Source: Rickettsiales bacterium
GTDB lineage: Bacteria > Pseudomonadota > Alphaproteobacteria > G027485855
Length of the DNA stretch: 64,000 nucleotides
Reading direction: 5' to 3'
NCBI GenBank assembly: GCA_027485855.1
Contig: JAIXQD010000001.1
Coordinates: 393,575-457,574 of the forward strand
Each line of letters opens with the position of its first letter. Position 1 is the first letter of the stretch. This document shows positions 1-8,074 of the stretch, one piece after another. The notes beneath the pieces are model-generated. The model was not told the origin of the DNA. It searched no databases and worked only from the letters and a program-made list of their open reading frames with translations. The translations under genes were made by a program, and so were the position numbers.

Positions 1-50
1 ATTTACTCTATTAAGATACAGTATTAAAGCGATAAACGAACAGGATAAAA

Positions 51-416
51 ATGCCCTATATTTTGCGCACCCAAGATGGAAAAATCGCCAAAGTGAGCTC
101 TTTTCCGGTATCCGGCGGTGAACCCGTGCCAGCGGACGACCCGCAATTACTGAGCTTTTTAGAGGCTCGGGGTATTCCTTCAACCACGGTTGAAAACGCC
201 ATTCGTGAATTGCGGCGCACCGACAATGAGATGTCACGCGCCATCGAAGATTTAATCACCGCTTTGCTTAAAAAAAACGTGCTGAAAATGACCGACTTGC
301 CCAAAGCTGTGCAAGATCGCATTGCCTTACGCATTTCACTGCGCATGCAAATTCAGCAGGCTTTTGAAAAAGCCTCAATGCAGGGCGAACTTGATGTGCT
401 GCGCCGAGTAAACTAA
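51..416 (+). CDS. Small conserved hypothetical protein
   Basis: This 121-residue soluble protein has no signal peptide and no membrane segment. It starts with a short beta-type segment (MPYILRTQDGKI) and continues as charged helices. Similar small proteins beginning M-P/R-Y-V-x-R-D-x-x-G-x-I occur in proteobacteria and are sometimes misleadingly labelled 'tryptophan synthase subunit beta-like'; that resemblance is from memory and I assign no function. The ATG follows an A-rich leader containing CAGGAT about 6 bases upstream. The next gene is co-oriented after a 120-base gap. Confidence 0.75.
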   Translation: MPYILRTQDGKIAKVSSFPVSGGEPVPADDPQLLSFLEARGIPSTTVENAIRELRRTDNEMSRAIEDLITALLKKNVLKMTDLPKAVQDRIALRISLRMQIQQAFEKASMQGELDVLRRVN

Positions 417-536
417 TCAACACTGGCCAGCAAACACCCCGCCTTAGTTAACAAAGCGTTAAAATAAAGCCTTTACAGGCTCGTCTCGTAACAGTAACCT
501 TCTGTTCGTAACCCGAAACGAGCAGAAGGTTTTATC

Positions 537-1394
537 ATGTCAAACTCAGCGCCCCAACAGCCCCGTTTTGTTAGCCAATTTAAAAAACTGACCGAAACAT
601 CTCTGCCAAAATTTAGCGGCCTGCGCGTTATGATGATGCCGTTTATTTTGGGCGATGAAAAATCCCTGCCCGAATTTTTGGGCGATTGGCGCAAAACCGT
701 GCATGAGCTGGCTTTAGCCACTGGCTTTGATGGTGAAGTTGGCTACATCACTCTCGATGAAAAATATGTTGAACCCGGCACGACACACCGGCGCTCGGGC
801 AAACATGTTGACGGCGTATTTTACGAAGCGGCTGGCGGCTGGGGTGGCGGCGGCGGCGGTGGCGGCTGGGGTGGTGGTAGAATAACCCCAACCCAAGGTG
901 GCTGGGGTGGCGGCGGCGGTGGCGGCGGCTGGGGTGGCGGCAGAATTACCCCTACCCGTGGTGGCGGCTGGGGTGGTGGCGGTGGTGGTTGGGGCGGTGG
1001 CGGCATCCACACGCCAAAATTATCTGAAAAACTACCGCAAAGCCCATATGGCACCGGCTTTTTAACTGTGTCCTCGCATGCGGGCTGCAAAGCGTGGGCC
1101 GGCGAATTTACCGGCTGGCCCGGCCCTGATGGTGAGTGCGAGCATCTGGCCGAACAATGCCAAAATGCCCAAAGCGCTGTTTTTGGTGCCAATGAAGTAT
1201 TTTGGGTTGACCCCTTATGCGTGCATGAATCTATACCCATGCTAAAGCCCGTATCACGGCAATTTGCGCGCCTGTCGCTGCCTTCAACCGCGCCTTGGTT
1301 TGAGGGCTATACCGAAAACCCTTTGGGCATTAAACCCTCAGGGCCCATTTTAGCGCCGCGCCCAGAGGCCTATATGAATGGCCACAACCATTAG
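537..1394 (+). CDS. 2OG-Fe(II) oxygenase-like protein with Gly/Trp repeat insertion
   Basis: A 285-residue protein of unconfirmed function. Residues 1-97 and 163-285 look like an ordinary globular domain. A possible His-x-Asp metal motif is in SGKHVDGVF (about residues 87-95). A later His (PLCVHES) and an Arg/Ser segment (SRQFARLSL) are spaced as in 2-oxoglutarate/Fe(II) dioxygenases, but this is inferred by eye. Between the halves sit three near-identical 21-residue units made almost only of Gly and Trp, ending RITPT or IHTP. HflK downstream also has Gly-rich sequence, but of a different pattern. The gene is on its own, convergent with mrp. Confidence 0.7.
   Translation: MSNSAPQQPRFVSQFKKLTETSLPKFSGLRVMMMPFILGDEKSLPEFLGDWRKTVHELALATGFDGEVGYITLDEKYVEPGTTHRRSGKHVDGVFYEAAGGWGGGGGGGGWGGGRITPTQGGWGGGGGGGGWGGGRITPTRGGGWGGGGGGWGGGGIHTPKLSEKLPQSPYGTGFLTVSSHAGCKAWAGEFTGWPGPDGECEHLAEQCQNAQSAVFGANEVFWVDPLCVHESIPMLKPVSRQFARLSLPSTAPWFEGYTENPLGIKPSGPILAPRPEAYMNGHNH
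834..1022 (+). repeat. Three in-frame 63-bp Gly/Trp-coding repeats
   Basis: The units lie at 834-896, 897-959 and about 960-1022. The first two encode GGWGGGGGGGGWGGG followed by RITPTQ or RITPTR; the third is a diverged copy ending GIHTP. All keep the reading frame, so copy-number change by 63 bp would lengthen or shorten the insertion without breaking the protein. Confidence 0.9.
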
Positions 1395-1426
1395 GACTAT
1401 TGGCCTAATAGTATGCCGGTAGTATT

Positions 1427-2536
1427 TTAGGGCAATATTTTAATGGTGGGCGGCACGCGCTTCACTGTGGTTAGTTGCTGCCAAACCTCTTGGGCCATAG
1501 CACCATAGGCTTGTGCTGGCTGGCTGTGTGGTGCCGCCTCAACCACAGGTGTGCCCGCGTCCGATAATTCGCGCACCTGCATATCGAGTGGCACTTGACC
1601 TAAAAATGGCACAGCCAAACGCAGCGCCTCGGCCTGCGCGCCACCATGGCCAAATATATGTGCCTCGGCGCCACAAGAGGGACAAATAAAATAAGACATA
1701 TTCTCGATAATGCCCAAAACCGGCACATCGACACGTTTAAACATGGCAAGGCCACGGCGCGCATCTAACAAGGCTAAATCTTGCGGGGTTGAGACAATCA
1801 CCGCACCCGCCAATGGCACTTGCTGCGCCATGGTCAGTTGCGCATCACCCGTGCCGGGCGGCATATCCACCACCAGCACATCAAGCGCGCCCCACTCAAC
1901 ATCTCGCAGCATTTGCACAAGCGCACTTTGCACCATAGGGCCGCGCCAAATCATCGGGCTATCTTCGGCCACCAGAAAACCCATCGACATCACTTTAAGC
2001 CCATAGGCTTCAAGCGGCTGCAGGCGCTGGCCATTATTGACCGTGGGTTTTTGCGTCAAACCCAATAAACGCGGCAGCGATGGGCCATAAATATCGGCAT
2101 CTAAAAGACCAACCGCCAAGCCCATTTGCTTTAAGGCCAAAGCCAAATTAACCGCTGTGGTCGATTTGCCCACCCCGCCCTTGCCACTGGCAACAGCAAT
2201 AATTTGCTTTATCAAGGGCAGCTGTAGTCGCTGTGCTGCTTTGGGTGAAGGCGATGCGCTATTTTTAGTGGGCTTTTTCTCTGCGGTTAAAATGGCGGTG
2301 ACCGATTTTACCCCCGCAATAGTACCTATGGCCACCTCAACCTCACGCCGCAAGGCTTCGTAGCGGGGTAAATCGGCGGTGCTGGCCTCAACCATAAAAG
2401 ATACCAGCCCGTCATTTATGCTCAGCCCCTGCACCAAAGCCGCGCTCAACACATCCCCAATGCCAAAAGGGTTTTTTATCTGTGCGAGCGCGTGATGAAT
2501 TTTTGTGCGTAAATCTTGTTCGGATTCAATTGACAT
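1427..2536 (-). CDS. mrp: Mrp/ApbC-type iron-sulfur cluster carrier ATPase
   Basis: Cytosolic P-loop ATPase that binds and hands over Fe-S clusters. An N-terminal MIP18/DUF59-like domain (about residues 1-90) is followed by the deviant Walker A GKGGVGKSTT. Further MinD/Mrp motifs are DADIYGPS, VDMPPGTGDAQ and STPQDLALLDA. The C-terminal CxxC (YFICPSCGAEAHIFG) is the cluster-binding pair of the Mrp family. I start at the ATG giving MSIESEQD, since the 13 residues upstream are not family-like. It is divergent from hflK with about 60 bases between starts. Length (369 aa) is normal. Confidence 0.95.
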   Translation of the reverse strand: MSIESEQDLRTKIHHALAQIKNPFGIGDVLSAALVQGLSINDGLVSFMVEASTADLPRYEALRREVEVAIGTIAGVKSVTAILTAEKKPTKNSASPSPKAAQRLQLPLIKQIIAVASGKGGVGKSTTAVNLALALKQMGLAVGLLDADIYGPSLPRLLGLTQKPTVNNGQRLQPLEAYGLKVMSMGFLVAEDSPMIWRGPMVQSALVQMLRDVEWGALDVLVVDMPPGTGDAQLTMAQQVPLAGAVIVSTPQDLALLDARRGLAMFKRVDVPVLGIIENMSYFICPSCGAEAHIFGHGGAQAEALRLAVPFLGQVPLDMQVRELSDAGTPVVEAAPHSQPAQAYGAMAQEVWQQLTTVKRVPPTIKILP

Positions 2537-2595
2537 TTTGCAGCCCCAGCCCCACCTTCCAGCTTGATGTAACATTCAGGTGGGAGAAAGCCAAC

Positions 2596-3738
2596 ATGTC
2601 TTGGCAAAACAATGGACAGAATAACGGCGGCAAAGGCCCCTGGGGTGGCGGTGGCGGCAATAACGGCGGCAACCAAAACCCATGGCAGCGGCCTAAAGGC
2701 GGTGGCGGCGGCGGCGGTGGCGGTCAACCGCCCGACCTCGAAGAGCTGTTGCGCCAACTGCAAGATAAGCTGCGGCAAATGTTTAAAGGCGGCGGCTATG
2801 GTAATGTTCCTCCTCATGGCGGCAGCGCATCCGCCCTGCGCGCCTTTATTTTAGGCGCCATCACCTTGCTTGGCTTATGGCTAGCCTCGGGCATTTATAC
2901 GGTGCAAGTGGGGCAGCAAGGCGTGGTGCTGCGTTTTGGCGAATATAACCGCACCGAGCAATCGGGCTTGCGCTTTCATCTGCCTTGGCCTTTTGAAATG
3001 GTTTTGCTGCCTGAGGTCACGTCAGTCAACCGCATAGAAATTGGCGCGGAAGGCACCAATGGTCTGAGTGAAGGCCTGATTATGACCGCCGATGAAAATG
3101 TCATTGATATGGATTTTACCGTTTTCTGGCAAATCAAAGATGCGCGCGAGTTTTTGTTTAATATTCGCGATCCAGAAAGCACCATTTTGCTGACTGCCGA
3201 AAGCGCCATGCGTGAAGTGGTATCGCGCAGCAATGTGCAAGATGCGCTCACCATTGGCCGCGAACGCATCGAGGCCGACACGCGTCAGCGCCTGCAAGAA
3301 ATTTTGGATAATTACAAAGCGGGTGTGCAAATCACCCAAGTGCAATTGCGCAAAGTGGACCCGCCCGCGCAAGTGATTGATGCCTTCAACGATGTCACCA
3401 ATGCCCGCACCGAGCGCGTGACGCTAGAGCAGCAGGCGCGCGCTTATGAGGCCTCGGTGGTGCCGGTCGCCCGCGGCGAAGCACAACGCATCAAGGCCGA
3501 GGCCGATGGTTATCGCGAGCAGGTTATCAGCTTGGCCAAAGGTGAAGCACAACGTTTTAGCGAAGTTTATCGTGCTTATAGCACCGCCCGCGATGTGGTG
3601 TCACAACGGCTTTATCTTGAAACGATGGAGCAAGTGCTTAGTGGCGCCAGCAAGCTTATTATGGATGGCAAGAATAGTGGTGTGTTGCCCTATTTGCCCC
3701 TGCCCGCCCTTAAACCCGCAGCGCAGCCCGCCCAATAG
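2596..3738 (+). CDS. hflK: HflK, FtsH protease modulator subunit
   Basis: Inner-membrane SPFH/prohibitin protein that forms with HflC a cage around FtsH and modulates its degradation of membrane proteins. A Gly/Asn-rich cytosolic N-terminus (GPWGGGGGNNGG, then a poly-Gly run) precedes one membrane segment near residues 85-110 and a large SPFH domain. The segment RTERVTLEQQARAYEASVVP and the Ala/Glu-rich coiled coil are typical of HflK. The ATG at 2596 has a GGAGAAAG ribosome-binding site; the reading frame stays open upstream but lacks family features. hflC follows after 27 bases, the standard hflKC operon. Confidence 0.95.
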   Translation: MSWQNNGQNNGGKGPWGGGGGNNGGNQNPWQRPKGGGGGGGGGQPPDLEELLRQLQDKLRQMFKGGGYGNVPPHGGSASALRAFILGAITLLGLWLASGIYTVQVGQQGVVLRFGEYNRTEQSGLRFHLPWPFEMVLLPEVTSVNRIEIGAEGTNGLSEGLIMTADENVIDMDFTVFWQIKDAREFLFNIRDPESTILLTAESAMREVVSRSNVQDALTIGRERIEADTRQRLQEILDNYKAGVQITQVQLRKVDPPAQVIDAFNDVTNARTERVTLEQQARAYEASVVPVARGEAQRIKAEADGYREQVISLAKGEAQRFSEVYRAYSTARDVVSQRLYLETMEQVLSGASKLIMDGKNSGVLPYLPLPALKPAAQPAQ

Positions 3739-3765
3739 GCAGCCGCTCAATAGGAGAATAAACCC

Positions 3766-4626
3766 ATGAATAAACTGCCGGTTATTTTGCTGGTCGTGGC
3801 GGCGCTGCTGATTGCTGTGACGCAAAGTATTTTTGTGGTCAATGAGCAGCAGCAAGTGATTGTACTGCAATTTGGCCAAACCCAAAAAGTGATTGAACAA
3901 CCCGGCATTAACATGAAGGTGCCGTTTTTACAAAATCTGGTTTTTTTAGATAAGCGGGTGCTCGATTTAGCCCCGCCCTCGCAGCAAGTGCTGTTTAAAG
4001 ATCAGCGTCGCCTTGATGTGGATGGTTTTGCCCGCTACCAAATTGAAGAGCCGCTTAAATATATTCAAACTGTGCGTGACGAAAGCCGTGCTAAAGCCCG
4101 CCTGAACGATATTGTCAATTCGGCCATGCGTCGTGTTTTGGCGCAATATAATTTGGTCGATATCCTCACTGAAAAGCGCGAGGAAATTTTGGCTGAAACA
4201 GTGCGCACCACCAATGCCGAAGCGCGTAATTTGGGCATTCGCGTGCTCGATGTGCGTATCCGTAAAGCCGATTTGCCGCCGCAAACCATCGAGGCCGTGC
4301 TCAACCGCATGCGCACCGAGCGTCAGGAAGAGGCCAACCGCTTACGCGCCGAAGGGCGTGAAATGGCCGAGAAAATTAAAGCCGATGCCGACCGTCAGCG
4401 CACCGTATTGCTGGCAGATGCCCAGCGCGATGCGCAAAAAACCCGTGGCGAAGGCGATAATGAGGCCCTCTTGACCATCGCCAAAGCCACCAGCGTTGAT
4501 CCGCAATTTTATGGCTATTACCGCACGCTGATGGCCTATCGCACCGCGCTTAAGCCAGAAGACACCACGCTTATTTTGCAGCCGGGTGATGGCTTCTTGC
4601 GGCAATTTAATGCAGTGCCAAAATAA
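3766..4626 (+). CDS. hflC: HflC, FtsH protease modulator subunit
   Basis: Partner of HflK in the periplasmic HflKC complex. Residues 1-22 form an N-terminal membrane anchor (LPVILLVVAALLIAV), followed by an SPFH domain with VVNEQQQVIVLQFGQ and the family segment RMRTERQEEANRLRAEGREM. The C-terminal helix bears a long charged coiled coil. At 286 residues the protein is full length. The ATG has AGGAGAA upstream. Transcription presumably comes from upstream of hflK. A block of tandem repeats separates it from degP. Confidence 0.95.
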   Translation: MNKLPVILLVVAALLIAVTQSIFVVNEQQQVIVLQFGQTQKVIEQPGINMKVPFLQNLVFLDKRVLDLAPPSQQVLFKDQRRLDVDGFARYQIEEPLKYIQTVRDESRAKARLNDIVNSAMRRVLAQYNLVDILTEKREEILAETVRTTNAEARNLGIRVLDVRIRKADLPPQTIEAVLNRMRTERQEEANRLRAEGREMAEKIKADADRQRTVLLADAQRDAQKTRGEGDNEALLTIAKATSVDPQFYGYYRTLMAYRTALKPEDTTLILQPGDGFLRQFNAVPK

Positions 4627-4630
4627 ATTG

Positions 4631-4814
4631 TGACCTGAGTAATTTGACCTGAGTAATTTGACCTGAGTAATTTGCCCTGATTGATTTGCCATGATTTGGG
4701 CACAATTTGCCCATAACTTTGTTTAGTTGGGGCTTTGTTTAGTTGGGGCTTTGTATCGTTAGCCTTGCCCAGTCTGCTTTTACTCAGTCTGCTTTTACCC
4801 AGTCTGCTTTATTG
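4631..4814 (+). repeat. Three stacked minisatellite arrays upstream of degP
   Basis: The gap between hflC and degP is almost wholly tandem repeats. A 14-bp unit (TGACCTGAGTAATT) occurs five times at 4631-4700, the last two diverged. A 16-bp unit (TTTGTTTAGTTGGGGC) occurs twice at 4718-4749. A 15-bp unit (CAGTCTGCTTTTACT) occurs three times at 4770-4814. There are no spacers, so this is not a CRISPR. The arrays end 18 bases before the degP start, in what should be its promoter or leader. Confidence 0.95.
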
Positions 4815-4832
4815 TTTTGAAAGGACCGCACC

Positions 4833-6536
4833 ATGCGTTTGCACTATTCCTCCTTAACAAAATTGCCGATTATCGCCATTTTTGCGCTGCTGCCCCACTT
4901 GGCCTTTGCCCAAGCAGGCACACCAGAAGCCGTAGCGCCAGCCACAACAGCTGCAACGAAAACAGATGCAGCGCCATCAGCCGCAGCAGGCATAACGGCG
5001 CCACAGCTGGTGCCGATTAGTTTTGCCAATTTGGCCGAGCGGCTATTGCCGGCGGTGGTCAATATTTCAACCACGCAAAAAATTACCGGCCGCGAAGATG
5101 GCTTTGAAGGCGGCCTGCCTGAAATGCCGCAATTTCCACCCGGCTCACCTTTTGAAGAATTTTTCCGCGATTTTCTAGAGCGTCACGGCCAAGGGCTTGG
5201 GCCCAATAGCCCGGGTGGCAATCCGGGCGGGAGTCCGGGCGGCAATCCCGATGATGCGCCAGAAAACCGCCCTTTGCCACGCAAAGCCACCTCGCTTGGC
5301 TCGGGCTTTGTCATTTCTGCCGATGGCTATGTGGTCACTAATAATCACGTCATTCAAGACGCCGATGAAATCACCGTTATTTTGCAAGATAACACCAACC
5401 TTAAGGCCGAGCTTATCGGCCACGACCCCAAAACCGATCTGGCCTTGCTGCGTGTTAAGCCCAAAAAGCCGCTAGCCTATGTCAGTTTTGGCGATAGCGA
5501 CGCCATCCGCGTGGGCGATTGGGTAGTGGCTATTGGCAATCCGTTTGGGTTGGGCGGCACTGTCACACAAGGCATTATCTCGGCTCGCGCGCGCGATATT
5601 AATGCCGGTCCCTATGATGATTTTTTACAAACCGATGCCTCAATTAATCGCGGCAATTCGGGCGGGCCGATGTTTAATTTAGCGGGCGACGTCATTGGTA
5701 TTAACACCGCCATTTTTTCGCCAACGGGTGGCTCAGTTGGCATTGGTTTTGCCATTCCCGCCAATATGGCCAAGGGCGTGATTGAGCAACTTAAAGTGCA
5801 TGGCAAAATTAAACGCGGTTGGATTGGCGTGCGTATTCAACAAGTCACCGACGAAATTGCCAAAGGCTTGGCGCTGCCCAAAACAGCTGGCGCCTTGGTC
5901 AGCAGCGTTGCGCCCGACAGCCCTGCGGCTAAAGCTAAGCTTGAACAAGGCGATGTTATTCTCACCTTCGATGGCAAAGAAGTAAATGAGATGCGCCGCC
6001 TGCCGCGCATTGTGGCCGAAACACCGGTTGATAAAACGGTACCGCTGCAAGTGTGGCGCGATGGCAAAACCATCAATCTCACCATCGCTGTGGGCGAACT
6101 GAAGGATGAAGAAGCCGAGAAAAATGCCAAAGCCGAAAAAGATGGGCCAGAGCAAACCGGCGCCATTGCCGAGCTGGGCATTACTTTAAGCAGCAACAGC
6201 GAAAGCCTTGCCCAAAAACTGAATATAGATGCCGAGCAAGCGGGCTTGATTGTTACCAAGGTGCAGCGCGGCAGCCTTGCTGATGAGAAAAACCTGCGCC
6301 CGGGGGATGCTATTGTTGAAGCGGGCAATGAGCCCATCAATACTCTGGCTGACCTGCAAGATAAGCTGGCCAAAGCCAAAGCCGCGCAACGGCCGCTGTT
6401 GTTGCTGGTTGAACGTGGCGAAGATAGCCGTTGGGTGGCGCTTACACTGCCAGAGAAGACTTTGCCAGAGAAGGCCCCCTCAGAGAAAGCGCCCGACAAG
6501 AATAGCGAGAAGCAAGGCAACAAAAAGGCTGAATAA
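4833..6536 (+). CDS. degP: DegP/MucD-type periplasmic serine endoprotease
   Basis: Do-family protease/chaperone that clears misfolded envelope proteins. A Sec signal peptide ends near LPHLAFA (residue about 26). A low-complexity linker and a Gly/Pro/Asn spacer lead into the trypsin-like domain with the triad His (VTNNHVIQDA), Asp (DPKTDLALLRV) and Ser (NRGNSGGPMFN). Two PDZ domains follow (RGWIGVRIQQV onward, then AELGITLSSN onward). The tail is rich in Lys, Glu and Pro. The ATG follows GAAAGGA. At 567 residues it is slightly long for the family because of the linkers. The adjacent hflKC genes serve the same quality-control theme. Confidence 0.95.
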   Translation: MRLHYSSLTKLPIIAIFALLPHLAFAQAGTPEAVAPATTAATKTDAAPSAAAGITAPQLVPISFANLAERLLPAVVNISTTQKITGREDGFEGGLPEMPQFPPGSPFEEFFRDFLERHGQGLGPNSPGGNPGGSPGGNPDDAPENRPLPRKATSLGSGFVISADGYVVTNNHVIQDADEITVILQDNTNLKAELIGHDPKTDLALLRVKPKKPLAYVSFGDSDAIRVGDWVVAIGNPFGLGGTVTQGIISARARDINAGPYDDFLQTDASINRGNSGGPMFNLAGDVIGINTAIFSPTGGSVGIGFAIPANMAKGVIEQLKVHGKIKRGWIGVRIQQVTDEIAKGLALPKTAGALVSSVAPDSPAAKAKLEQGDVILTFDGKEVNEMRRLPRIVAETPVDKTVPLQVWRDGKTINLTIAVGELKDEEAEKNAKAEKDGPEQTGAIAELGITLSSNSESLAQKLNIDAEQAGLIVTKVQRGSLADEKNLRPGDAIVEAGNEPINTLADLQDKLAKAKAAQRPLLLLVERGEDSRWVALTLPEKTLPEKAPSEKAPDKNSEKQGNKKAE

Positions 6537-6553
6537 GGCACAAACAAAATAAA

Positions 6554-6583
6554 GCGCAAAAACCTAAGCTAAGGTTTTTGCGC
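6554..6583. terminator. Perfect 12-bp stem terminator, probably bidirectional
   Basis: GCGCAAAAACCT pairs with AGGTTTTTGCGC across a 6-base loop. A/T-rich sequence lies on both sides. It sits between the convergent degP and methyltransferase genes and overlaps the stop codon of the latter. Confidence 0.85.
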
Positions 6584-7315
6584 CACAATAAAAAGGTTTT
6601 TGCCAAAGCTGTGCCGCACGACTTTGTCTAATATTTTAGACAGCGGAAACAGTAGCCGGTCGTAGAGGCGCATAGTTTTGTCATTCAAAACTTTTGGTGT
6701 TGCCTGTGCTTGAGTTTTGGCGCGTCGTTCCAACAACTTTACGGCCAGCGCCGCAAAAAAACCAAGGCTATCTTGATAATCGCAGCGATGCACCTGCAAA
6801 CCTGCTTGCTGCAAAGTTTCAATAAGCTGCTGTCTGCTATAGCGCCGTACATGACCAATGCGGCTATCCATCTCAGTCCATAGCAACATAGATGCCGGCA
6901 CCCAAAGCGCCATAATGCCGCCCGATTTAAGCGCGCTATTAAGCTGCGCTAAAACCGCCTGCTCGTCATGCACATGTTCTAAAACATTTATGCTATAGAT
7001 AAAATCAAACCCTTGCTGTGGTAATGCGCTCAAACTATCGTAAACCGGAAAGCCGGCGGCTTTAAGCATCGTGGCTTGTTTTAAATCAGGCTCAAGGCAG
7101 GCAACAATGCACTCGCCGCCTTGCCTTAATCTCTCTTGGCGCACACCTTCAGCAATGGTGCCAATGCCTGCGCCAAAATCTAAAACTTTTCTGGCGGTGG
7201 GTGCCGCTTCAAGACATAGCTCAATTATTTTTTTATTATAATTATGCATGCTGGCCATGAGCAAAAGCTCGTCATGGCCTTCATAATGATCGGTTGAAGA
7301 TGGCGCTTGCGACAT
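6569..7315 (-). CDS. Class I SAM-dependent methyltransferase
   Basis: Soluble 248-residue protein with the Rossmann-type SAM motif I VLDFGAGIGTIAEG, an acidic residue at the end of strand 2 (ACLEPD) and the motif INVLEHVHDE typical of the Methyltransf_11/UbiE-like superfamily. The segment RIGHVRRYSRQQL resembles methyltransferases found near polyprenol or glycan enzymes, but the substrate cannot be read. I choose the ATG at 7315 (MSQAPSS). It is directly preceded on the coding strand by a C10 tract, and a TTG 18 bases further upstream is in frame, so the start could vary with tract length. The upstream gene ends 20 bases away. Confidence 0.85.
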   Translation of the reverse strand: MSQAPSSTDHYEGHDELLLMASMHNYNKKIIELCLEAAPTARKVLDFGAGIGTIAEGVRQERLRQGGECIVACLEPDLKQATMLKAAGFPVYDSLSALPQQGFDFIYSINVLEHVHDEQAVLAQLNSALKSGGIMALWVPASMLLWTEMDSRIGHVRRYSRQQLIETLQQAGLQVHRCDYQDSLGFFAALAVKLLERRAKTQAQATPKVLNDKTMRLYDRLLFPLSKILDKVVRHSFGKNLFIVAQKP

Positions 7316-7325
7316 GGGGGGGGGG
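7316..7325. repeat. G10 homopolymer (C10 on coding strand) at the methyltransferase start
   Basis: Ten consecutive G residues on the + strand lie immediately upstream of the methyltransferase ATG, where the ribosome-binding site would be expected. A tract of this length is prone to slipped-strand mispairing, so a translational or spacing switch is possible but not shown. Confidence 0.85.
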
Positions 7326-7335
7326 CCGCCCAAGC

Positions 7336-7935
7336 TTATTGTATATCTTCGCGCCAGCCTTGAATACGCGCCATGCCTGGCTCAATCAGTGCGGTGGTGG
7401 TGGGGGCGCCATTAGGATTGCAAGCCGCAAGCGAGGCTTGGGTTAATTCAATTTGGCCGCCAACGCAGCTATAGGTTTCCTGCACTTGGGTGCCGACAAT
7501 TTCCCACTGGCCATCACGCATGGGGTTAAGCCCAATCGTTTCGCCGCATTTGGTGGTGACAATTTGTGCCACACAGCCATTGCCCTCAACAATAACATCG
7601 CTTGGGGCGTTAGCTAAAAATGCATCCCAATCTTGCTTGGTGGCGAAGGGCACAAAATAATCTTTGTTGCCAGTATTATGCAGATAAACACAAGTGCCCC
7701 AGGCGCAAACGGGGTCGGTTGCGGTTGATGCCGCTGGCAAACGCGCCGAGACAAAACCATTCGTGCCATCGGTATAATCGCGTGGGCACTTATTCATAGT
7801 GTCGTTTAAGGGGTTGTTGCTGACAATGACGCAGGTTTGGCCAAGGCTGGGGGCAATCATGGCCATTGCCGGCATAGTCAATGCGGGTGCTGCCAAAAAC
7901 ATACCAAGTAAAGCTAGAAGTAAGATGTTGCGCAT
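7336..7935 (-). CDS. Secreted Cys-containing protein of unknown function
   Basis: About 199 residues with a clear Sec signal peptide (MRNILLLALLGMFLAAPAL, cleavage near AMA). The mature part is hydrophilic and has several cysteines in pairs (QTCVIV, NKCPRD, VCAWGTCVY, NGCVAQ, TKCGET, YSCVGG, AACNPN), suggesting disulfides in the periplasm or outside. I do not recognise a family. The ATG at 7935 gives the signal peptide directly; an upstream in-frame start would add nine non-signal residues. It is the upstream partner of the methyltransferase gene. Confidence 0.8.
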   Translation of the reverse strand: MRNILLLALLGMFLAAPALTMPAMAMIAPSLGQTCVIVSNNPLNDTMNKCPRDYTDGTNGFVSARLPAASTATDPVCAWGTCVYLHNTGNKDYFVPFATKQDWDAFLANAPSDVIVEGNGCVAQIVTTKCGETIGLNPMRDGQWEIVGTQVQETYSCVGGQIELTQASLAACNPNGAPTTTALIEPGMARIQGWREDIQ

Positions 7936-8074
7936 AACTGTAATCCCCCCGGATTTGGCCAATTATTAATTTTTAGTAACCGCCGACCTTCAAGACAATA
8001 AGGTTTGGGAATTACTTGCGCAATACCAACATTATTTTCATAAAAACATTCAATAGTTTAGCTAATAAATGCGC

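Noticed and set aside
821..1240. Proline-rich frame on the minus strand
   Set aside because: It is the antisense of the Gly/Trp repeats; composition follows from the repeat and there is no ribosome-binding site.
4631..4814. Possible CRISPR array
   Set aside because: Units are directly adjacent with no spacers and no cas genes nearby.
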